From contig QNEY01000033.1 of NCBI GenBank assembly GCA_003645385.1, forward strand, positions 1 to 10,902: a stretch of 10,902 bases of DNA, in the 5' to 3' direction. The DNA comes from Gammaproteobacteria bacterium. Lineage in GTDB: Bacteria > Pseudomonadota > Gammaproteobacteria > Nitrosococcales > Methylophagaceae. This document shows positions 1 through 8,700 of this stretch, one piece after another (the stretch's first letter is position 1; each line of letters opens with the position of its first letter). The notes beneath the pieces are model-generated. The model was not told the origin of the DNA and did no database searches. It was given only the letters and a program-made list of their open reading frames with translations. Both the position numbers and the translations under genes were made by a program.

Positions 1-10
1 CAGTAATGGT

Positions 11-1321
11 TTAAATATTCAAACGATGGTTTTGCTTTATTTCACTGGCTAACCAATCAAAAACACCTGCTTCTTTTGCATAGTTATCCCATTCACTGAC
101 AACTGTGATGATATCATCAATAATCTGCTCGGCTTCTTTCTTAAAATTACCTATCAATGTCGCTACTGCTAACAGATCATCTCGTACAAAGTCATCTCGT
201 TTCCCATTAACTGACATTTGGTGTGAGTTTACCCACGGTGAACCTTTCTTATAGCTATAGGCTAAATCAAAGGCAGGCGAAAGTCGCCAATGGCTAGCAG
301 CATGATCTAATGTAAAACAAATATTTTTAGTATGGTCGTCATGGTTTCTTGCCACGATATTAAATACCATTCGGCGGTATATTTCTATGGCATCTTTTCT
401 AGGTAATCGAAGTTGTCTTGCTACGGCCAATAGCTGTTCATAACTATACGCACCTGGCTTTTTATAATCAGCATGATCCATAGCACATAAAGACACAACA
501 TGACGTTTTCTATTTCCATCACGATCAAAGCGCTTAGTCATAAAATGGGCACGGTCACCTTCTCTCAACAATTCTGATGATGAGATATCAATACCTGCAT
601 CTTTTGCCATTAAATAGTATGCATATTCCATACAGCCAAAACCATAGGGATCGCCAAAGGTTTCACTACTGACCTTGTGTTCTTCTACCCCATCAAATTT
701 CAGTAGATAATGTTCAAACTCAGGTGGCGCATCAACTTGGCCCGAGTGAAATTCTGTTCTGTCTTTATTCACTGCTACTAAGACTTTAGCTCGTGCTCCA
801 CCTGCTGAGGTACCAACCTGAAATAATGCCAACATAGCTTCATTGTTATACTTCTGGTCTTGCTTAATAGTTGCAGTTAAATTTTCCCGCTGGTCGAGTA
901 CCTGTTGCGCCATTTCTACTAAAGAGGCTATATCTAAATGATCAATAGCTGTTACCAGTTCAAGAGCGGGAAAAAACTCTATAGCGCCCATGCCACGATT
1001 TCCCGTGTAGAGTAACCGTTCAAGTGCCGTAAAGTCATTGGTATCACGACCTTGTTGGGCTAACCATGTATTAATAACGGCGTTACCAAAGTCATCAGGT
1101 AAAGTATCTGCAAAAACAGCTGGTAAACCATTGTATGTCTCAGAATTTAATGAAGGAAACTGATATTTATTTGGTGATAATGGCATGCGTAATGGCGCTA
1201 CTTCAATACCGCCTTTTATCCATTCTGGTGCATATTCAAAGGTACTAATTTTTGAGTTTGTATCATAGGCTAACGCCCCAACCAATTGCCCCCATAATCG
1301 AACCTCTGCTAAATTTCCCAT
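11..1321 (-). CDS. hipA: HipA-family serine/threonine kinase toxin
   Basis: A 436-residue protein, close to E. coli HipA (440), so apparently full length. In E. coli, HipA phosphorylates glutamyl-tRNA synthetase, stops translation and causes persistence; the target here is unknown. Seen: an N-terminal HipA_N region (about 1-115) with TLPDDFGN at 73-80, then the kinase fold. By eye alignment, S172 in the loop GTSAGGARAK matches the autophosphorylated Ser150 of E. coli, K208 in YLLKFD matches the ATP-binding Lys, D328-x-H330-x-K332-N333 matches the catalytic loop (Asp309 to Asn314), and D352 in LSPAFDL matches the metal-binding Asp. MTKRFDR (261-267) is the usual HipA strand motif. No key residue is missing, so the toxin is probably active. 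The ATG abuts the TAA of the antitoxin gene with no strong ribosome binding site, which suggests translational coupling. The stop is 10 bp from the window edge, so any terminator is not visible. Confidence 0.93.
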   Translation of the reverse strand: MGNLAEVRLWGQLVGALAYDTNSKISTFEYAPEWIKGGIEVAPLRMPLSPNKYQFPSLNSETYNGLPAVFADTLPDDFGNAVINTWLAQQGRDTNDFTALERLLYTGNRGMGAIEFFPALELVTAIDHLDIASLVEMAQQVLDQRENLTATIKQDQKYNNEAMLALFQVGTSAGGARAKVLVAVNKDRTEFHSGQVDAPPEFEHYLLKFDGVEEHKVSSETFGDPYGFGCMEYAYYLMAKDAGIDISSSELLREGDRAHFMTKRFDRDGNRKRHVVSLCAMDHADYKKPGAYSYEQLLAVARQLRLPRKDAIEIYRRMVFNIVARNHDDHTKNICFTLDHAASHWRLSPAFDLAYSYKKGSPWVNSHQMSVNGKRDDFVRDDLLAVATLIGNFKKEAEQIIDDIITVVSEWDNYAKEAGVFDWLASEIKQNHRLNI

Positions 1322-1663
1322 TTACCAGTCCAGCTCTTTTTTATTTTGATCATTGGCCGTCCCATCACGCGGACTGGAAGCTCGTTGTGGTTGCTTACCT
1401 TTTGACTTTAATTGTGCCATCGGGCTGAAGGTTGTTTCTGGAATAAACTGCTCAATTAAGTCCAGCCGTCCTAATGCTCGCAAGGCGGCAATAATATTTT
1501 CAAATTTAGCGGCACCCTTTGCTAATTGTCGATAGCTCACACGAGATACCCCTATTTCATCTGCCAACTGTTGCTGGGTTATATTTTTCTCAAGGCGTAG
1601 CTGATCGATCCGTTGACCGATCTCTTGTGCAATTGCTCTGTTTGTCATTGAGTCAAAGTTCAT
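1322..1663 (-). CDS. hipB: HipB-like XRE-family antitoxin and repressor
   Basis: A 113-residue helix-turn-helix protein encoded directly before the toxin; the expected role is to bind and neutralise HipA and to repress the shared promoter. Seen: an XRE/Cro-type HTH at about 28-50 (ITQQQLADEIGVSRVSYRQL) inside a helical domain spanning 8-72, then a basic, disordered-looking tail (80-113) with SPMAQLKSKGK and ending ELDW. E. coli HipB (88 aa) ends NLEW, and its last Trp packs into a pocket of HipA; that residue is kept here although the tail is longer. Start choice: the frame stays open to a TTG at 1699, but the 12 extra codons do not resemble the family. I prefer the ATG at 1663, with GAGGG 13 bases upstream, slightly far for a ribosome binding site. 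An ATG at 1648 is also possible. Gene order antitoxin-toxin is typical for hipBA. Confidence 0.88.
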   Translation of the reverse strand: MNFDSMTNRAIAQEIGQRIDQLRLEKNITQQQLADEIGVSRVSYRQLAKGAAKFENIIAALRALGRLDLIEQFIPETTFSPMAQLKSKGKQPQRASSPRDGTANDQNKKELDW

Positions 1664-1705
1664 AATAAATACTTTGCCCTCATTTTTAACCAATGTCAAC
1701 TTATC

Positions 1706-1740
1706 TTATCATTAACAGCTTAATTCACATATAATGATAA
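1706..1740. promoter_or_regulatory. Perfect 9-bp inverted repeat, candidate HipB operator
   Basis: TTATCATTA (1706-1714) and TAATGATAA (1732-1740) are exact reverse complements separated by 17 bp, and lie 43 bp upstream of the preferred antitoxin start. An extra TTATC half-site sits at 1701-1705. E. coli HipB binds TATCC-N8-GGATA operators in its own promoter, so a palindrome with TATC/GATA ends in this place fits autoregulation; its spacing differs from E. coli. A nearby direct repeat of TTAAACC (1745-1751 and 1753-1759, 8 bp apart) could be a second site or part of the promoter. I see no convincing -10/-35 pair. The whole gap 1664-1798 has no open gene and no clear stem-loop terminator for the RTX gene. 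Confidence 0.5.
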
Positions 1741-1798
1741 CTTTTTAAACCATTAAACCGGATCGACTCATTACATATATTAATAGTGATGAAGGAAT

Positions 1799-2770
1799 TC
1801 AAGCTTGCCAACTGGCTGTAATTACTGGTGCCAGCTCTTCTTTTATCTGACCTGATAATTCTAATTCCGCAGAAGAAGATGGATTAAATACAGCCATCGC
1901 CTGCACAAGTTGATCTACCTGATTATTGCTTAATGTATGTCCGTTATTGACACTAATCTCATCAAGTTGATGACGTTCATGTCTATACCAATTCTTCATC
2001 ATCACATTATCTTCTGTACCCATGATACTAATTTCTAAATCATTACCAGCTCTTTCAAACCAAAGCTGTTGTTCATTAATATCATCACCAAAAGCAAGCA
2101 CATCACGACTGCTTTTGACAGGATCGTAATTTCTTATCACATCCTGCCCATCACCTCGGTCAAATAAATAGGTATCACTTCCAGCACCACCCGTTAGCTG
2201 GTCATTACCTTCTCCACCGCTGAGAATATCATTACCTGAACTACCCCAAAGCACATCATTACCTGCTTCACCATTTAGTGTTACATTGGCGTAGCTGTGT
2301 TTCTTACTGGTCAAATCAACAACATCGTTGCCATTCCCCATATCAAAACGTTCTATATCAACAACTCGTGGGCCAGTAGTACTATTCGGCAATGGGCTAA
2401 AGGTATCTTCTAGGAAAATAACATCATCACCATCTGTACCTTGAAGGATATCTTGTCCTTCTCCACCATCAAACAAGTCATGGCTATTCTGTTTGTTAAT
2501 TAATCGAATACGTTCCCTGCTACCTCGATGACCTGGACTACCTACATTTTTAGCAAAAAAACGATTTGACCATATTGCATCTTCAGACATTAGTAATACA
2601 TCATCACCTGATCCACCTTGCAACCAATCACTTCCTTTTCCACCCAATAAAGTATCATTTCCAGCACCACCGATAAGGATGTCATCACCTTCACCACTGT
2701 TAATTACATCATCATATTTAGTACCTGATAATGTGTCATTTCCTGTTCCACCAATAATGTCAGGATTTGC
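1799..2770 (-). other. C-terminal RTX and probable type I secretion region
   Basis: Residues about 2516-2838. About six clean nonapeptides (2516-2575) are followed by a basic stretch (2576-2620, with KNVGSPGHRGSRERI), then degenerate units with VVDLTS, four more RTX units, a cap (SDTYLFDRGDGQDVI), the eighth beta unit (DVLAFGDDI...ISIMGTEDNVMMKNWY) and a helical tail LVQAMAVF...APVITASWQA. Type I secretion signals lie in the last 50-100 residues and have no strict motif; the tail resembles the ends of other large RTX proteins I know. Partner exporter genes are not in the window. Confidence 0.7.
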
Positions 2771-5700
2771 ATCATCCACAATAAGATTAAATATTGTTTC
2801 AGCGGCCAAGCCACCAGTATCAGTTGCTGTTATTTTAATATCATATGCACCAGAGCCATCTAGCGGTGGCAATCCTGAAAATATTTGGGTATTGATATCA
2901 AAGCTGAGCCAATCAGGCAATATAGATCCATCAACTAAAGTGGCACTTAAAGTAAGAGTGTCACCAATATCACTATCGGTAAAGGTATCTATTGGTAGTT
3001 GATAGCTAAATAGTGTGTTTTCATCACCTGTTTGGTCTGCTAACCCTGTAGTAACAATAGGGCCATCATTGATATTATTGATGGTCAAAACAAAGCTATC
3101 ACTAACACTTAACCCGTCGTTATCTATTGCAGTAATTTTAATATCTAAAACGTTTACATCTTCATTATCAGGTGTGCCTGATAGAATTTTTGTATCAGCA
3201 TCAAAGCTCAGCCATGAAGGCAGCTCACTGTTATCAGCTAATGTAGCAATATATGTGAGTGTGTCACCGGCATCATTATCAATGAAGCTACCTGCTAGCA
3301 CTTGATAACGAAACAGGACATCTTCATCACTTGCCTGATCAAGCAATGCAGTGTTGACTATAGGGGCATTATTAGTTTTGTTGCCTCCAAGCTTATCAAG
3401 ATCACTAAGATTTGACTGAACATAATCAAAAGTCCACTCCGTACCACTAGAAAAGATAATACGATCCAAAGCATCAGCACCCTTACCATATTGTGTCGAG
3501 AAATAATTTCCCACACGGATCCTATCTTCTCCTGTATCACCAATGACAATTAATAAATCCTCATTGGCCTTAAATAACTCAACATTTTCCGGTGTGATCG
3601 CCACCCCAAACTGAAGTACATCTGCCCCTGACCAATTATGGTTCATAATTTGATCGTGACCATCACCCAACTCAAATTTATATGTATCGTTCCCTTCTCC
3701 TCCGACTAAATAATCTGCCCCTTTTCCTCCATGTAGGTAATCATCACCATTATCACCGTAAAGCCAGTCATCTCCAGTGCTACCTTTTAGCGTGTCATTA
3801 CCGGCTCTACCAGATAAATAGTTATTCCCATTTTCTCCAACAAGGTTATTATTTTCATTGTCACCATATAAACGATTATCTAGCTCTTTTGGAGTCCAAA
3901 TTTCACTGTGAATCGTATCAACATCCCATTCGGTTCCATCATTAAATCTTAATGTAGTTAACACATAATTCCCACTGTAGTCTTCTTGTGCAAAATGATT
4001 AACTACTCGAATTTGATCGCCACTAGATTTAATGGTGATTAAAAGATCATCTATGAGGTTTGATTTCTCCGTATCAGCACGCTGTATAAGCAGATCACTT
4101 GCTGCAATACCAACGCCTAACTGTAATATGTTTGTAGTATCAACATCTCTCGATGATGGATTAAAAATTCGATCTCGTCCATCCCCTGACTGGAAATGGA
4201 AAATCGTAGTTCCTAAACCACCAAACAAATCATCATCACCCTGTCCACCAAACATTTCCTTTTGTCCTGTTGCAGCTAAAGAGTTTCCACCGAAAGATAG
4301 CTCTGAAGAAACGTATGCAAACAAAGAATCATTTCCTCGTCCTCCATATAGAAAATCATTACCCTCACCGCTATACAACATATCATCGCCTATGCCTCCC
4401 ATTAATACGTCATCGCCTACTCTCCCAGCGATCACATCATGGCCAGCCAAACCATTTAGTGTATTACTAAAGCTATTTCCAATAATCCAATCATCGCCTT
4501 CTGTTTCCAGTGTTCCCACTGATTTTAAGAAGTCTAAATCCCAAGTAGTGCCATCACCAAAATGGACAGTTCCTATAGCATGTGTTTTTGAATAGAGTGA
4601 GTGATCTGCAAAAAAGCCTTTCAATTCAACACTATCATCTGAACCTTTGATTTTAAGAAATAAACTAGTTCTTAATGCTGTTAACTTAATATCATCAGCT
4701 GTAATGCCTTCTACGAATTTTAGAGTATCCTGACCATCAATAATATTTCTGGATAGCTGATTTATTTTATCTCGCCCATTGTTAGGACCGACAATATAAG
4801 TATTTGAACCACTACCACCCTCCATATAGTCATCACCAGCAGCACCATTCAATACATCATCGCCATTCCCACCAAAAAGTGTATCTTTACCATTACCCCC
4901 GAAAAGAACATCATCACCATCACCACCTTTTAGGACATCATTACCACCACGACCTTCAAGTGTGTCATTACCTGCCTCACCCTGGAGGTTGTCATAGTTA
5001 GCGTCACCTATTAAGTTATCAGCATTTGAGCTACCAACTTGCCTAACATAATCAATAATATTGACTATTGAGCTTACATAATTGAAGTCCCAGATAGTTG
5101 AATCAGAAAAGGTTATATTTTCAAGAGAAGATTGTTGACCTGTATGGAAATAATTTATTACCGTAATTTCATCCCCCGAATTCGAGAAATGAATAAGCAA
5201 ATCATCATATAACTGATGTAATGATAGTTCACTTGGCTGAATACCTTCCCCGAAGACTAGTGTATCTACACCATTTTGATCATGGATTGTGTCTGAGCCA
5301 TCACCAATATGATAATGATAGGTATCATTACCATATCTATCATTTAATTGATCATCTCCAGCCCCACCAAAAAAGGCATCATCACCTTTATCACCATATA
5401 ATGTGTCGTATCCTAAACCACCGATGAGAGTGTCGTTACCATCAGACAAGTATGAAGTACCATGGCCATACAGCTCATCATCACCTTCACCACCAATCAG
5501 AGTGTCATCTCCCGCTTGCCCGATTAACCTATCACTGCCTGCTTGCCCATCAATAACATCATTCGTATCATCTCCTCGAATCACATTATCCATATCATCT
5601 GTCACTCTTAGCCATTGCAGAATATCGACACTATCCCAAATTGTACTGTCTGAGAATTTGAATTGATATGAGGGTTCTAAATATATGAAATCCTGAATAA

Positions 5701-8700
5701 TCAACTGATCTGTTGTGCCCTCAAGATTCAGTATGAGATTACCAGAATCAATATGAACACTAACATCTCCTGGAAAAACATCACTTCCAAACTCAACAGT
5801 TTGAAGAACAGAAGATGGATAAGAGCGTATCAAATCAACGCCATCCCCAAGACCAAAACGATAAGTGTTTTCTCCTGCTGTTCCTAATATCTCATCGTAT
5901 CCACTGCCACCATAGAAAATATCGTTGCCAGTGCCACCTATGAGAAAATCATCACCTTCACCACCTAAAAGATAAAAATCACCCTCGGTATTAATACTCA
6001 GATAATCATTCCCTGTAGCCCCAGACAAATAGTTATTTACAGCATCACTACTGTACAAATAATCAGCACCCAGTGAATGCTGTTTAATCATATCGATAAC
6101 CGTCTGATATCCCCAGTTTGTACCATCCGAAAACTCTATTACATCTAATGAAGAGTTACTACTTAAATAGTCTGCAAGAAATATTAATTGATCTGACTTC
6201 CACAACATCAAGTCAACACTTAATTCCTTATTCACACTTGTTCTCGTGGCCACGACATCTGAAGGTGCTATGCTCTCACCAAAACGGAGAACATCATAGC
6301 CTCCGTCTGAGTCATAGTTATTAATACCCGTATAGTCAGCAGCATTTAAAGCAAATAAATAAGTATCATTACCATTTCCACCAAATAAATAATTTGCATT
6401 CCCACCACCATCCAAGGTGTCATTACCATTTTGCCCTTTCAGACTGTCATTACCCATTCCACCCAATAACAGATCATTGCCATCGCCGCCCTGTAGACGA
6501 TCATCTCCATTGCCACCGGTTAAGACATCATTGCCAGCTTCACCATAGATAGAATCATGTCCATCCAATCCGTTAATAGTGTCATCACTCGCATAGCCAT
6601 ATAACGTATCATTAGAATCAGATGGAATTAAGGCTTGAGCTCTGACAAAATCACCATCCCAACTTGTTCCATCTGAAAATTCTATGGCATATAACTCATA
6701 GTTAAGACTGCTAAAGTAGCTTTGTACCGTAATCACTTTACCCGTGCTTTGTAATGTCAGTTTTAAATCATTATTTGTTCGTTTTATAAGCACATCAACG
6801 GGTCTAATTCCAGCCATAAACCGCAGAATGTCCTGACTGGTTCTACTATTATCAAAATTATTGATCGTCGTATTGCCATCACCTGCTGTAAACAGATAAA
6901 TATCGTCACCATCATTTCCTGCCAGATAATCATTATTTCCAGATCCACCTCGTAGAGTATCGTTACCTTCATGGCCATAAAGCCGGTCATAACCCTCATT
7001 ACCTTCTAAATAATCATCTCCCTCATTACCATAAAGGTAATCATTATTTAGGCCGCCATAAAGTTTGTCATTACCCTTCTGGCCAAATAGCTTATCTGCA
7101 CCTTGACCACCATAAATGATGTCGGCCCCACTACCGCCTCGGGCTTCATCATTGCCATCACCGCCTTCTATGTAATCATTACCATGAAGACTAGAGTCTA
7201 ATGCATCACTATCACCCCACAAAAAATCATTGCCTTTGCCACCAAACAGTCGGTCATCACCACTATGACCTAATATATTATCAACACCATCTCCACCTTC
7301 GAGTCGATCATCTCCCTCTGCACCAAAAATACGATCATTACCAGATCCTCCTACTAAGGTGTCATTGCCAGCATTACCATATAACGCATCATTACCAGCA
7401 CCACCATGTAACCAATCTGGACCATCATTACCGATTAATACATCTTCTCCCGCTTCACCATAAAGCGTATTCGAATTTGTGTCAGTAAACGGTACGGAAG
7501 TAGTGCTTAAGTGATATAAACCCGTTTTACCTGTACTTATAGAGAAAAGGGCTAGGCTACCTTTTCCATACAAACCATTATTCGGTGTATAGGCGTATGA
7601 AATATCTGGGTTGTCATCTAAGACACCCGAAAATCCTTCACTGGGATAAGATAAAATAATATTTGTTCCCTGGGTAACAACGTAGGTTGATTGAATGATT
7701 TTCCATTGCTGCTGCTGCGTTAGGTGAACATCATTATCGTTAGAATCAAACTCAATATAGGGGTAGAGAAAACTATTGGCACTAATAAAATCATTACCTT
7801 CACCACCAAAAGCACTATCTTGGCCATCACCTAGCAACAGAACATCGTTACCATTACCACCTTGCAGCCAATCATTATCGGTATCACCTATGAGCCAGTC
7901 ATTGCCTGTTCCCCCTATTAAAATATCATCACCACTAAAACCTCTTAAGTAATCCTCACCTTCGAGTCCAATTAATTCTGCATTTTTCCCATCATAAGCT
8001 GAATAGTTATGGCTAAAATTACTATTGTTATCACCAATATAACTGGCATTAGTTGCTGTATCAGATACTTCAGCTGCTGTCTGGGGAGAAGTTAGACCAA
8101 GATCACCTAATGTGTAGTATTTGATCGTAATACTAGATTTGGTTGGATTGCTTGTATCTACAATTTTTAATGTACCAACGGCACCATCAACATGATCAGG
8201 CTCAAAGTAATAAGCAATACCTTTATCATTATCATTAAAGCTGTTTGACTCATTAAGCGTCACAACACTAAGAACATTACCATTCCAGTTAACATTTCCT
8301 AAGCCATCGCTATCAATAATGGTGTCATTGCCATCACCTGTAGTGTAGATATAGGTGTCAGTGCCTTGACCACCTTCTAGATGGTCATCACCACTATTGC
8401 CAATAAGTGTATCGTCACCACCTCCAGCAAATACATGATCAGCTTTACTTCCACCATCTAATTCACCTTCATTTTCATCGTTAGCTGAGCCAAATAGATA
8501 ACGTGCTTTTTCAGGTATAACTGGGGGTGGAATTTCTTGGCCAGTCGGTTTACGTCGCTTATTGGTTTCAATATTCAGATTACTTGAAAAATCATGAAAT
8601 ATACCATCACCCAAAGCTGAACTAAATAGTTCTCTTTTACCTGCACCATCTGCATTTAAATCAGCAGAAAATACAGCATTTTTCGCTTCTAATAAGAGTG

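Noticed and set aside
1325..1345. A6G run near the end of the antitoxin gene as a programmed frameshift site
   Set aside because: The phase is AAA-AAA-GAG, not the A-AAA-AAG phase of known slippery sites, and the toxin already lies in the same frame with its own ATG.
1664..1699. Longer antitoxin start at TTG 1699
   Set aside because: The 12 added residues do not look like the family, and there is no ribosome binding site before the TTG. The ATG at 1663 is preferred.
1741..1798. Possible rho-independent terminator after the RTX gene
   Set aside because: Only weak AT-only stems such as ATTA/TAAT are visible, with no GC-rich hairpin followed by a T run on the minus strand.
2679..7488. Many plus-strand open frames, several rich in His, Tyr and Pro
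   Set aside because: They lie antisense to the RTX repeats, and their composition follows from reversing Asp/Asn/Gly codons (atc, att, acc). They have no ribosome binding sites or family features.
2110..8506. Dense short-period repeats that could suggest a CRISPR array or satellite
   Set aside because: The period is 27 bp with constant coding frame and a clear GGxGxDxLx protein pattern; there are no unique spacers between identical repeats.
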